Source: Dactylosporangium roseum
Lineage (GTDB): Bacteria > Actinomycetota > Actinomycetes > Mycobacteriales > Micromonosporaceae
DNA: 64,000 nt
NCBI RefSeq assembly: GCF_025264685.1
Contig: NZ_CP073721.1
Span: 2,223,001 to 2,287,000, forward strand
Reading direction: 5' to 3'
Shown here piece by piece: positions 26,565 through 34,607 of the stretch; position 1 is the stretch's first letter, and every line of letters starts with the position of its first letter. The notes under the pieces were generated by a model. It saw nothing but the letters and a program-made list of their open reading frames with translations, searched no databases and was not told the DNA's origin. The translations under genes were made by a program, and so were the position numbers.

Positions 26565-27010
26565 TGTCGGATGTCAACCCGTCCGCCGAGGAGTTGCGGG
26601 CGCTGCCGCTCGGCCGGCTCCTGCTGCACGCCCACCGTCGCGCCCAGGCGGCGTCGCTGGCCAAGCTCCAGGCGAGCGGCCACGCCGACGTACGGCTGGG
26701 CCACCTGCCGGTGCTGACCGGCCTCGACCCGTCGGGCACCCGGATCACGGAGCTGGCGGCGCGGGCCGGGATGACCCGGCAGATGATGGGCCGGCTGGTC
26801 CGGGAGCTGGAAGTCCTGGGCTACGTCGGTTCGCGTCCGGACCCGACGGACCAGCGCGCGGTGGTGGTGACGCTGACGGACCGCGGCGCGGCATTCTTGT
26901 CCGACGCCCCGGCGGCGATAGCCGAGGTCGACAGCGATGTCGCGACCCTGCTGGGCCCGGCGGACCTGGCGAAGCTCCGCGAGATGCTGGTCCGCATCAG
27001 CGCCTCGTAG
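26564..27010 (+). CDS. MarR family transcriptional regulator
   Basis: This 148-residue MarR protein has its winged helix ITELAARAGMTRQMMGRLVRELEVLGYVGSRPDPTDQRAVVVTLT at about residues 60-105. ATG 26564 is preferred because GGGG lies seven bases upstream; ATG 26552 would add four residues. It is divergent from the cupin gene. The 118 bases after its stop contain nothing recognised. Confidence 0.88.
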   Translation: MSDVNPSAEELRALPLGRLLLHAHRRAQAASLAKLQASGHADVRLGHLPVLTGLDPSGTRITELAARAGMTRQMMGRLVRELEVLGYVGSRPDPTDQRAVVVTLTDRGAAFLSDAPAAIAEVDSDVATLLGPADLAKLREMLVRISAS

Positions 27011-27128
27011 CCGCGGCTCGACGATCCGGATCGGCGGAATCGGACTTCACCACGCGGGAGCGTCCGAGCATCACCGTCGGCTGGGATCGATGTGCGCCGG
27101 TGCGCCGGTGCGGGGACGGTCCGGCGGG

Positions 27129-28403
27129 TCAATCCGCCACGTGGCGGTCGGTCAGCGCGAGGCGGACCAGGGTCTCGGCGCAGGCGTGGACCTGGGCCAG
27201 CGAGACGCGCTCGTCGGGGCAGTGGCCGTAGCCGACGCCGGGGCCGTACTGGACGGTCGGGATGCCGGCGGCCGTGAGCAGGCGCAGGTCTGAGCCGTAC
27301 GGGGCGCCGACGACCGCCGCCTCGGCGGCGGAGGTGCCGGCGTGCGCGGCGATGACCCGCTGGACCAGGTCGCTGCCGTCGGGGCAGCGGCCCGAGGCGA
27401 ACTGCCCGCCCCACCACTCCACCGTCACCGGGTGCTCCTTCAGCCACGGGTCGGCGGCGCACGCCTCGGCGACGGTCCGCTCGAACACCACCCGCGCCTC
27501 GTCGACCGGCTCGTCGAGCGCCACGCCGAAGCGGCCCTCGGCGACGAGCAGGTCGGGCACGGTGGAGGCCCAGTCGCCGGCGCGGACCGTGCCGATCTCC
27601 AGCGGGTAGGCGACGTCCCACCGGCGCATCATCGGGTCGACGTCGCGGTTGCGGAATTTCTCCAGCGCCCGGAGCACCGGGAAGATGAGCTGGAACTTCT
27701 CGACGGCGCTGACCCCGCTCGTGCGGGCGCAGGCGTGCGCGGCCAGGCCCGGCACCCGCAGCCGGAAGGTGAGCGCCCCGCCGTTGGCGGCCAGCACGTC
27801 CAGCGCGGTCGGCTCGGTGATCACGCAGGCGTCGGCGCGCCAGCCACGGTCGAGGGTGGCGTACGTGCCGAGCCCGCCGTCCTCCTCGCCGACGACGGCG
27901 GCGAGCAGCACGTCACCGGCCGGCCGTGCGCCGCTGCGGTGCAGTGCCAGCAGCGCCGACAGCGCCGAGACGAAACCGCCCTTCATGTCGCAGGCGCCCC
28001 GGCCGTGGGCGTGCCCGTCGGCGATCCGGCCCGAGTAGGGGTCGGCGGACCAGGTCGACGGGTCTCCCGGCGGTACCACGTCCAGATGCCCGTTGAACAT
28101 GAGCGTCGGCGCCGCTGGATCCGTGCCCGGCAGCCGCGCGACCAGGCCCCACGCCTCGTCGCGGTGGACCTCCATGCCGGGGAAGTCCGGCCGGGCGGAC
28201 AGCTCGGCCACCGGGATCCGCCACAGGTCGATCTCGACGTCCTCGGCTTGCAACCGGCGGGCGATGTGGTGGACGATCTCACTTTCCGCCGCGGTGCCGC
28301 CCACACTGGGTATGCGGATCAGGTCGGCGAGCGTGGCGACCGCCTCGTCGCGGGCGGTGTGCAGGGCGGAGAGGGCGGGATCATGGTTCGCGAGGGCATT
28401 CAC
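27129..28403 (-). CDS. M20 family metallopeptidase (ArgE/DapE-like deacylase)
   Basis: This 424-residue enzyme has the two-zinc motifs of M20: FNGHLDVVPPGD (His/Asp), GRGACDMKGG (bridging Asp), VVGEEDGG (Glu pair) and a C-terminal YGHCPDERVSL with the last His. It should hydrolyse an N-acyl or peptide bond in an amino-acid derivative. The exact substrate (acetylornithine, succinyl-diaminopimelate or other) cannot be fixed. It starts with GTG 28403, only 11 bases from the divergent endonuclease-fold gene. Confidence 0.85.
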   Translation of the reverse strand: MNALANHDPALSALHTARDEAVATLADLIRIPSVGGTAAESEIVHHIARRLQAEDVEIDLWRIPVAELSARPDFPGMEVHRDEAWGLVARLPGTDPAAPTLMFNGHLDVVPPGDPSTWSADPYSGRIADGHAHGRGACDMKGGFVSALSALLALHRSGARPAGDVLLAAVVGEEDGGLGTYATLDRGWRADACVITEPTALDVLAANGGALTFRLRVPGLAAHACARTSGVSAVEKFQLIFPVLRALEKFRNRDVDPMMRRWDVAYPLEIGTVRAGDWASTVPDLLVAEGRFGVALDEPVDEARVVFERTVAEACAADPWLKEHPVTVEWWGGQFASGRCPDGSDLVQRVIAAHAGTSAAEAAVVGAPYGSDLRLLTAAGIPTVQYGPGVGYGHCPDERVSLAQVHACAETLVRLALTDRHVAD

Positions 28404-28414
28404 CAGGGCAATGT

Positions 28415-29167
28415 ATGTCGTTGACGCTCATGACGTACAACATCAGAAACGGCGGCCGGGGAAGGCTCGACGCCGTCGCTCGCGTCGTGGCCGAGGTGTC
28501 GCCGGACATCCTCGCGGTGCAGGAGCTGCGCGGTGAGCCCGACCTGGGGGCACTGACCGGGATGCGGGCGCACGTCGCGCGCTCGGCCGGCGGCCAGCCG
28601 GTCGGGCTGTTCTTCGCCCGGCACCTGCGGGTGCTGGCGGCGGGGGTGGTGCCGCGGCCCTTCTTCCACGCCGCCGCGTGGGCGCGGGTGGCGACGCCGG
28701 GCGGGCCGCTGACGGTGGTGACCGCCCACCTCTTCCCGCTGTGGGGGAGGGTCCGGCGGACCGAGGCGCGCTGGCTGGCCGGCGTCGTCAAAGACCGGAA
28801 GGATGCCGTACTGCTGGGAGACCTCAACGCGCTGGACCCGTACAGCGACCACGCCGCCCGGCTGGCGACGCTCTCCCGGCGGTACCGGCGGCGGCACGAG
28901 CACCGGTGCGGCCGCGGCGTGGACACGCGGGCGATGGCGCTGCTGGCTCGGCGCGGCCTGGTCGACGTCTTCCGCCGGTGCGGCACCGGTCAGGCGTGGA
29001 CCGTGCCGACCCGGCTCGGCGGCGCGGAGTTCACCGAGCTGCGGCTCGACTACGTGCTGGCGACCCCGTCGGCCGCCGGGTGGTTCACCGAGTGCCGCGT
29101 CGTGACCGGCGGGGCGGCGGAATCCGCGTCGGACCACTACCCGCTGATGGCGCGGGCGACGTGGTGA
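28415..29167 (+). CDS. Endonuclease/exonuclease/phosphatase family protein
   Basis: This 250-residue DNase I-fold protein has LMTYNIRNGG (Asn), VQELRGEPD (metal Glu), HLFPLWGRVRR, LLGDLNALDPYSDH (Asp/Asn) and the C-terminal SDHYPLMA (Asp/His). It may cut nucleic acid or a phosphodiester in a small molecule or lipid. The annotated ATG leaves 11 bases to the divergent peptidase start; ATG 28430, just before TYNI, is an alternative. Confidence 0.82.
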   Translation: MSLTLMTYNIRNGGRGRLDAVARVVAEVSPDILAVQELRGEPDLGALTGMRAHVARSAGGQPVGLFFARHLRVLAAGVVPRPFFHAAAWARVATPGGPLTVVTAHLFPLWGRVRRTEARWLAGVVKDRKDAVLLGDLNALDPYSDHAARLATLSRRYRRRHEHRCGRGVDTRAMALLARRGLVDVFRRCGTGQAWTVPTRLGGAEFTELRLDYVLATPSAAGWFTECRVVTGGAAESASDHYPLMARATW

Positions 29168-29489
29168 CCGGCTCGCGCGGGTCGGCCTGCTCGCGGCTCG
29201 GCGGCTGGCGGCGATAACCACCCAGCGGCGGGTTCGCCACCAAACGGATGGCGGGGCGCTGGCCGGGGGCGGGCAGCCAGCCGAGGAAGCGGTTCCACAA
29301 CTGCTCGGCGCCGTACTGGCGGAGGTCCTCGGCCGCGTCGGCGACCCGCAGCGCCATCAGCGTGCGCAGCTCGGCGGGGCTCTCGCCGTGGTCGGCGATG
29401 AGCTGCTGCCGTTTCGTCGCACAGGGCCACGGCTCGGCACATCCCGTGCACCGCCACGTCGGCCGTGCGGGGATGTGCGCGACAGTCAC
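29085..29489 (-). CDS. Small Cys-containing protein with WPC motif
   Basis: This 134-residue protein opens VTVAHIPARPTW followed by RCTGCAEPWPC, then a helical part (ELRTLMALRVADAAEDL) and a Pro/Arg-rich tail. The C-x2-C-x4-C cluster could bind metal. Similar small proteins in actinomycetes are sometimes labelled flavin reductase, which the sequence does not support. GTG 29489 overlaps the upstream gene's stop (GTGA). The tail overlaps the convergent endonuclease-fold gene by 83 bases. Confidence 0.65.
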   Translation of the reverse strand: MTVAHIPARPTWRCTGCAEPWPCATKRQQLIADHGESPAELRTLMALRVADAAEDLRQYGAEQLWNRFLGWLPAPGQRPAIRLVANPPLGGYRRQPPSREQADPREPVTTSPAPSAGSGPTRIPPPRRSRRGTR

Positions 29490-29689
29490 CCCAGACTCCC
29501 CGGCCGCGCGAGGTCGAGGCGCCGCAGGGCGTAGACGAGCACCGAGTTGCGGGCGCTCACGTACTGGTCGCACGGCCACGGCTGGTGGCAGTCGCGACAC
29601 TGCTCACCACGCTTGAGCTTGTTGGCCAGCCAGGACCGGGGGCGGGGCTGGTGGCGGCGGCGCTGTCTCACGAGCTCTTTGAGGTCCAT
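29486..29689 (-). CDS. Small Cys-containing protein with WPC motif (second copy)
   Basis: This 67-residue basic protein carries QCRDCHQPWPCDQY near residue 30, the same C-x2-C-x4-C/WPC pattern as the next gene. The two genes are coupled by a 4-base overlap. It lies 10 bases downstream of the GGDEF gene, so the three probably form one operon. The function is unknown; the motif suggests a zinc-binding knuckle. Confidence 0.65.
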   Translation of the reverse strand: MDLKELVRQRRRHQPRPRSWLANKLKRGEQCRDCHQPWPCDQYVSARNSVLVYALRRLDLARPGSLG

Positions 29690-29699
29690 GGGGGTTCCC

Positions 29700-30392
29700 T
29701 TAGGTCGCCGAGGTCGGGCGGGTGGGGTCCTTCTCGACCGGCTGTCTGGGCTTGCCGAGGCGGAGCGTGGTGTGCAGGACGTGCTGTGCCGTGAGATGCG
29801 GACGGTAGCGGGCGCGCTTCGCGCGGTACATCGCCGCGTCGGCCCGGTGGACCGTGTCGGCGAGATGGGCGAACGGCTCGACCGGGACGAGCCCGACCGA
29901 GGCGCTGACGGTGATGGTGTGGCCGCCCAGCGGCATCGGCGCGGCGAGCGCCTCGGCGAGCCGGTCGGCCTGTTCCTCAGGGGGGCCGCCGCGGCACGCG
30001 ATCAGGCCGGCGAACTCGTCGCCGCCCAGGCGGGCGACCAGCCCCGGCCCGGCGCACGCGACCAGTCGCTGCGCGACGGTGACCAGGACCGCGTCGCCGG
30101 CGGAGTGCCCGTACACGTCGTTGATCTGTTTGAAGCCGTCGACGTCGAGGACGATCGCGACCAGGGGGTGGCGGTCGAGGTCCGCGACGAGCGTGGCACC
30201 GCGCTGGTAGAAGGCACGGCGGTTGGGCAGGCCGGTGAGCGCGTCGTGGCTCGCGGCGTGTCGCTCGACGTTGAGCTCGGACCGCAGCCGAGCGACCTCC
30301 TGCTCCGCGCGTCGTGCGCGCAGATACATGCAGAGGCTCGCGCAGGCCCCTGCCGCCGTGGCCGCACCGGCCAGGAGGGCGAGGGGATCCAT
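29700..30392 (-). CDS. GGDEF domain protein (probable diguanylate cyclase)
   Basis: This 230-residue protein has an N-terminal hydrophobic segment (ALLAGAATAAGACASLCMYL), a short coiled linker, and a full GGDEF domain: HDALTGLPNRRAF, LDVDGFKQINDVYGHSAGD, LGGDEFAGL and DAAMYRAKR. All metal and GTP residues look present, so it could make cyclic di-GMP. No RxxD inhibitory site is apparent. The start is ATG 30392, with AAAGGGA upstream. A perfect palindrome, TCACAA-A-TTGTGA, lies 70 bases upstream. Confidence 0.85.
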   Translation of the reverse strand: MDPLALLAGAATAAGACASLCMYLRARRAEQEVARLRSELNVERHAASHDALTGLPNRRAFYQRGATLVADLDRHPLVAIVLDVDGFKQINDVYGHSAGDAVLVTVAQRLVACAGPGLVARLGGDEFAGLIACRGGPPEEQADRLAEALAAPMPLGGHTITVSASVGLVPVEPFAHLADTVHRADAAMYRAKRARYRPHLTAQHVLHTTLRLGKPRQPVEKDPTRPTSAT

Positions 30393-30462
30393 ATGCGCGT
30401 CCCTTTCAAGATCGCAGCTAGGGAAGGGGCCCGATCGTTTGGGAGCGAACGTCCGGTTTCGA

Positions 30463-30539
30463 TCACAAATTGTGAGCGCATCCGTACATTCGCACATGCG
30501 CTAGCATGCGCTTTATCGGCTGCAGACGCAAGAGCCGAT
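30463..30539. promoter_or_regulatory. Palindromes between GGDEF gene and DUF397 gene
   Basis: TCACAA-A-TTGTGA at 30463-30475 is a perfect 13-base inverted repeat. CATGCG-CTAG-CATGCG follows, then a 7-base stem ATCGGCT/AGCCGAT at 30515-30521 and 30533-30539. Such a cluster in a divergent gap is likely regulatory. Confidence 0.45.
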
Positions 30540-30591
30540 GCACGTGCAGATGCAGTTCGCTCCGTGAACTTTCCACCAATGCGCCAGAGAG

Positions 30592-30858
30592 ATGTCCATG
30601 GAACAGACGTACAACGGGATGCCGGCCGGCGACCTGACGGGTGTGACCTGGCAGAAGAGCCGCCGTAGCAACCCGAGTGGCAACTGTGTCGAACTGGCCC
30701 GGCTGCCTGACGGGTCCGGCTTCGCCATGCGGAACTCACGGGACCCCGAGGGCCCCGCGCTCATCTACACTTTCGACGAGATCGCCGCCTTCGTCGACGG
30801 TGCCCGTGACGGCGACTTCGACAATCTGTTGGCCTTGTTCCGCCGCCCGGCCGGCTGA
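30592..30858 (+). CDS. DUF397 small protein
   Basis: This 88-residue protein has the DUF397 pattern: TWQKSRRSNPSGNCVELARL near the N-terminus, RNSRDPEGPAL, then a C-terminal helix. In actinomycetes DUF397 genes usually sit beside XRE/DUF5753 regulators (WhiJ-like systems that affect development), as here. ATG 30592 and ATG 30598 are both possible. Confidence 0.88.
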   Translation: MSMEQTYNGMPAGDLTGVTWQKSRRSNPSGNCVELARLPDGSGFAMRNSRDPEGPALIYTFDEIAAFVDGARDGDFDNLLALFRRPAG

Positions 30859-30930
30859 GCCGTTCGGTTGAGTTAAGCCGCCATGAGTGGGAGGAAGGCT
30901 CGCCCGCCGGTTCGATGTGAGCCCACTCCC

Positions 30931-30959
30931 GCTTACTATCCGGTCATGGCATGCTTACT
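30931..30959. promoter_or_regulatory. GCTTACT direct repeats upstream of XRE gene
   Basis: GCTTACT occurs at 30931-30937 and 30953-30959, 22 bases apart, each followed by a CCGG. The spacing of two helical turns suggests a binding site for the downstream XRE protein. A long-loop stem GAGTGGG/CCCACTC (30885-30891 with 30922-30928) lies just before it. Confidence 0.4.
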
Positions 30960-31016
30960 CCGGCCGTCGCGGGGGAAGCCCCGCGACGCGATTGTTTGAC
31001 ATCCCGGAGGCAGTAG

Positions 31017-31898
31017 GTGACGACCGGAACACCAGAAGGAGCATCCGGAGGCCCGACGGTCCTCCGGATGCTGCTGGGCGCTCACCTGCGCCGGTTACGT
31101 GAAGCACAGGGTGTCAGCCGGGAAGACGCCGGTTGGGAGATCCGCTCGTCCGAGTCGAAGATCAGCCGCATGGAGCTCGGCCGTGTCGGCTTCAAGGAGC
31201 GCGACGTCGCCGATCTGCTCACCCTCTACGGGATGGACGACCCGGTCGAGCGGGACCGCCTGCTCGCCCTCGCCCGCGAGGCGAACAACCCCGGCTGGTG
31301 GCACCGCTTCGGCGACGTCCTGCCGAACTGGTTCCAGTCCTACCTCGGCCTCGAGGCCGCCGCCGCGCTCATCCGCACCTACGAGGTGCAGTTCGTCCCC
31401 GGCCTGCTGCAGACCCGCGACTACGCCCGCGCCGTCGTCCTCCTCGGCCATGGCCGCGCCAAGCCGGAGGAGATCGAGCGCCGCGTCGAGCTGCGGATGA
31501 AACGGCAGGAGATCCTCACCCGGGAGCAGCCGGTCAAGCTGTGGGTCGTCGTCGACGAGGCCGCGCTGCGCCGCCCGATCGGCGGGCTCGACGTGATGCG
31601 CAACCAGGTGGATGCCCTGCTGGAGGTCAACACCCTGCCCAACGTGCGGCTCCAGGTCATCCCGTTCCAGGCCGGCGGTCACGCCGCCGCGGGCGGTGCG
31701 TTCTCGATCCTGCGCTTCCCCGACGAGGACCTCCCCGACGTCGTCTACATCGAGCAACTGACCAGCGCGCTGTACCTCGACAAGCGCGACGACGTGGACC
31801 TGTACGCGGAGGCGATGGAGCGGCTGTGCGTCGAGGCGCACCCGCCGACCGAGACCTCGAAGATCCTTGAGGAGATCCGGAAGGATCTGAACGTCTAG
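31017..31898 (+). CDS. XRE helix-turn-helix regulator with DUF5753 domain
   Basis: This 293-residue protein has an N-terminal XRE helix-turn-helix (LRRLREAQGVSREDAGWEIRSSESKISRMELGR, residues about 24-56). A DUF5753 domain follows with the typical YEVQFVPGLLQTRDYARAV and VIPFQAGGHAAAGGAFSILRF. It is the usual partner of the upstream DUF397 protein. The start is GTG 31017. The -10 box of the next gene overlaps its stop codon. Confidence 0.92.
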   Translation: MTTGTPEGASGGPTVLRMLLGAHLRRLREAQGVSREDAGWEIRSSESKISRMELGRVGFKERDVADLLTLYGMDDPVERDRLLALAREANNPGWWHRFGDVLPNWFQSYLGLEAAAALIRTYEVQFVPGLLQTRDYARAVVLLGHGRAKPEEIERRVELRMKRQEILTREQPVKLWVVVDEAALRRPIGGLDVMRNQVDALLEVNTLPNVRLQVIPFQAGGHAAAGGAFSILRFPDEDLPDVVYIEQLTSALYLDKRDDVDLYAEAMERLCVEAHPPTETSKILEEIRKDLNV

Positions 31899-31907
31899 GT
31901 TTGCCGT

Positions 31908-32672
31908 ATGGCAGATCGTTTGGACGGCACCGTCGCGCTCGTCACCGGCGCTTCCAGTGGTATCGGCGCGGCGGCCGCACTGGCACTGTCCGCAGAGGGC
32001 GCCGCGGTCGCCCTGGCCGCCCGCCGGACCGACCGGCTCACCGACCTCGCCGCGCGGATCGCCGTCGCCGGCGGTGACGCCATCGTCCTGGAGACCGACG
32101 TCACCGACGAGGCGCAGGCCCGGCAGGCGGTGGAGCGGACCGTCGACGAACTCGGCCGGCTCGACACCCTCGTCAACAACGCCGGGGTCATGCTCCTCGG
32201 CCCGGCCGTCGACGCGCCCCTCTCCGAGTGGGAGCGGATGGTCTCCATCAATCTGATGGGGCTGTTGTACTGTGCACACGCCGCGCTGCCACACCTGCTG
32301 GAGGCCGCCGGGAAGCAGCCGCGGCGGGTCGCCGACATGGTGAACATCAGCTCGGTCGCCGGGCGGGTGGCCCGCAACGGCAGCGCCGTCTACAACGCCA
32401 CGAAACACGCGGTGGGCGCCTTCAGCGAGGCGCTGCGGCAGGAGGTGACCGGTCGCTTCGTCCGCATCTCCCTCGTCGAGCCCGGCGCCACCGCGACGGA
32501 ACTCGCGTCGCACAACCGCCCGGAGGTCCGGACCACCATCCAGCAACGGTTCGAGGGTGTCGAACGCCTCTCCGCCGAGGACATCGCCGACAACATCGCC
32601 TACATCGTGACCCGCCCGCGGCACGTCGCCGTCAACGAGATGCTCGTACGGCCCACGCAGCAAACCGGCTGA
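31908..32672 (+). CDS. Short-chain dehydrogenase/reductase
   Basis: This 254-residue classical SDR has TGASSGIG (NAD(P) site), LVNNAGVM, NISSVAGRV with the Ser, and YNATKHAV giving the Tyr-x3-Lys catalytic pair. A basic ARRTDR after beta-2 suggests NADP(H). The substrate is unknown. TAGGTT at 31896-31901, six bases before the ATG, fits a leaderless mRNA whose promoter overlaps the XRE stop. Confidence 0.9.
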   Translation: MADRLDGTVALVTGASSGIGAAAALALSAEGAAVALAARRTDRLTDLAARIAVAGGDAIVLETDVTDEAQARQAVERTVDELGRLDTLVNNAGVMLLGPAVDAPLSEWERMVSINLMGLLYCAHAALPHLLEAAGKQPRRVADMVNISSVAGRVARNGSAVYNATKHAVGAFSEALRQEVTGRFVRISLVEPGATATELASHNRPEVRTTIQQRFEGVERLSAEDIADNIAYIVTRPRHVAVNEMLVRPTQQTG

Positions 32673-32741
32673 GCGGTGTTTCCCGGCCCGCCGACCGGGC
32701 ATGCCATAGGAGAACACGCAGTCAAGAGTTCAGGAGGACGA

Positions 32742-33218
32742 ATGAGTGGCGTGACCGAGACCATCGACGTCCATGTGCCGGTGCGCACCGCCTACAACCA
32801 GTGGACGCAGTTCGAGTCGTTCCCGCAGTTCATGAGCGGCGTCGAGTCGATCCGTCAAATCGATGACCGGCGCACCCACTGGGTCACGAAGGTCGGTGGC
32901 GTCAAACGTGAGTTCGACGCCGAGATCACCGAGCAGCACCCGGACGAGCGGATCGCCTGGAAGAGCATCGGCGGCGACACGAAACACGCCGGTGTCGTCA
33001 CCTTCCATCGCCTCGGCGACCAGGACACCCGCGTGACGGTCCAGCTCGACTGGCAGCCGGAAGGTCTGGTGGAGAAGGCCGGCAGCGCCGTCGGCGCCGA
33101 CGAGCGTCAGGTGCGGGCCGACACCAAGCGCTTCAAGGAGTTCGTCGAGGAGCGCGGCAGTGCGACCGGCGCCTGGCGGGGCGACATCCCGCGTCCGGGG
33201 ACGACCTTCAGTTCGTGA
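32742..33218 (+). CDS. SRPBCC family protein (cyclase/dehydrase type)
   Basis: This 158-residue START-like fold protein (VTETIDVHVPVRTAYNQWTQFESFPQFMSGV, RIAWKSIGG, VTFHRL) is of the polyketide cyclase/dehydrase group. These bind hydrophobic ligands; many actinobacterial members are stress-linked and not part of polyketide pathways, and no polyketide genes are near. AGGAGG ten bases upstream sets the ATG. Palindrome B2 begins shortly after the stop. Confidence 0.82.
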   Translation: MSGVTETIDVHVPVRTAYNQWTQFESFPQFMSGVESIRQIDDRRTHWVTKVGGVKREFDAEITEQHPDERIAWKSIGGDTKHAGVVTFHRLGDQDTRVTVQLDWQPEGLVEKAGSAVGADERQVRADTKRFKEFVEERGSATGAWRGDIPRPGTTFSS

Positions 33219-33226
33219 TCTTCGGC

Positions 33227-33360
33227 GGGTGGCGTCTGGTCGCTCGTGGTCGCCGCTGGACCCGGGACGGCGCGTTCCGGGCCGCTCGACCTCATGATCA
33301 TGGGAAAGATGTGGCTGCCCAGGCAGTCACATCTTTCCCATGATCATGAGGTCGAGCGGC
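33227..33360. repeat. Palindrome family B, copy B2
   Basis: The core is a 33-base perfect inverted repeat (33281-33313 with 33328-33360) around TCATGATCATGGGAAAG. The 14-base spacer itself can pair CTGCC/GGCAG. The left flank 33227-33280 matches the left arm of copy B1 (GTCTGGTCG, TGGTCGCCGCTGGAC, GGCGCGTTCCG). The right outer arm is altered. It separates the SRPBCC gene from a broken RidA gene. Confidence 0.88.
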
Positions 33361-33447
33361 GTGGCGGCGGATTGCGGTGGAACGCGCGCCGGTCGGCACA
33401 CCTCGGCGGCGACATTCTCCCGGCCCAGCCCGAATTATCGGTCATGG

Positions 33448-33678
33448 CAATGCCGTCTCGTCTGGGACCACATCGCGGCGGTGCTGGCCGAGGCCGACCT
33501 GACCACGCGGAACCTCGCGAAGGTCACCACCTATCTGGCCGACCGGCGATATCGCGAGGCCAACGCCCGCATCCGGGCGGAGGTGCTGGGCGACCACCGG
33601 CCCGCGCTCACGATCATCATCACCGACATCTACTCCGAGGCGTGGCTGCTGTAGATCGAGGCGATCGCCGTCGCCTGA
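33448..33678 (+). pseudogene. RidA/YjgF family pseudogene
   Basis: The frame encodes the C-terminal two thirds of a RidA-type protein: QCRLVWDHIAAVLAEADL, LAKVTTYLADRRYREANAR, LGDHRPALTIIITDIYSEAWLL. A TAG codon (33652-33654) stands where the family has Glu of the closing E-I-E-A-I-A motif; after it the frame continues IEAIAVA to TGA at 33676. The N-terminal part is missing, and palindrome B2 lies just upstream. It has at least two lesions and is dead as an enamine deaminase. Confidence 0.75.
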
Positions 33679-33686
33679 CGGCGCGT

Positions 33687-34337
33687 TCAGCCGCCGGTCT
33701 TCGCGTGCGGCTCGGCGACCTTCTTGGACTGCGACGAGCCCCGCTGGCGCAGGAAGATGCCGGCCACGACGAGCACCCCCACCGACATGAACTCGCTCTG
33801 CCAGTTCTGCATCGACTGGAACCAGAACTCGCTGTTGGCGAGGAACTGCCAGAAGTGCACCGGCTGTCCGCCGTGCAGGGCCTGGGACTCGTTGTAGGCC
33901 GCCGTGCCGCCGAGCAGGTGTAGCACGAACGAGACGAGGAACAGGCCGGCCAGCAGGATCGTGAGACTGTTGCTGTAGAGCTTGAGCGCCAGGCCGCCCC
34001 GGCGGACCGGCCACGGCGAGCCGGGCCGGCGCTGCCGCTCCGGGTCGTCGTCGGCACCGCCGAGCGGCTGCGACTCCGGGGAACCCCGCTGCAGGACGAA
34101 CGCGGTGAGCCAGACGTAGGACGCCATCTGGAGGAACTCCGACTCCCAGTTCTCGAAGACGGACTCGACGAAATCGCCGCTGCCGAGGTACCGCAGGTAG
34201 CTCTGCACCGCTCGGCCGTGGTCGGCCAGCTCGGCGTTCTGGGTGTGCCAGCCGAACACGCTCTGCAGCACGATGAACAGCACGAACGCGCTGAACATGA
34301 CGACGGAGAGGGCATTGAACCGGAGCCAGCGGCGCAT
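33687..34337 (-). CDS. DUF6766 family membrane protein
   Basis: This 216-residue protein has four hydrophobic segments in two similar halves. Each half ends with an F-[EQ]-NW-[EQ]-SEF block followed by a helix and the sequence LQRGSPESQ or LRQRGSSQSK, so the gene arose by internal duplication. It starts MRRWLRFNALSVVMF. No function is assigned to the family that I know of. It lies nine bases from the RidA pseudogene, convergent. Confidence 0.8.
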   Translation of the reverse strand: MRRWLRFNALSVVMFSAFVLFIVLQSVFGWHTQNAELADHGRAVQSYLRYLGSGDFVESVFENWESEFLQMASYVWLTAFVLQRGSPESQPLGGADDDPERQRRPGSPWPVRRGGLALKLYSNSLTILLAGLFLVSFVLHLLGGTAAYNESQALHGGQPVHFWQFLANSEFWFQSMQNWQSEFMSVGVLVVAGIFLRQRGSSQSKKVAEPHAKTGG

Positions 34338-34370
34338 GACCTGTGCATTCCCGGTATCGCCGCCCGGTAA

Positions 34371-34547
34371 TCAATCGACCTGACGGCGAACGCCGGCCCG
34401 GCCGGTCAGCCGCGGGGCCGTCGCGACGGCCCCGGCGAGCGCGCCGATGGCGGCTCGCCGGGGCTCGCGGTGCGCGGTGAGCGTCGCTCCGGCGGCGGCG
34501 CCCATCAGCGCGGTGAACCCGATCCCCTGCACCCGCTTCGCGTCCAT
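34371..34547 (-). CDS. Possible small Ala/Gly-rich protein
   Basis: A 58-residue frame (MDAKRVQGIGFTALMGAAAGATL...) has one weakly hydrophobic stretch and a basic end. It sits upstream of the DUF6766 gene on the same strand with a 33-base gap. There is no family match and the composition is low in complexity, so it may not be a gene. Confidence 0.3.
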   Translation of the reverse strand: MDAKRVQGIGFTALMGAAAGATLTAHREPRRAAIGALAGAVATAPRLTGRAGVRRQVD

Positions 34548-34607
34548 GCCGACGACGCTGCGCGACACCGACGCCAAGCCTCAGGCCGGGGCCTGGGATC
34601 GGGGGTC

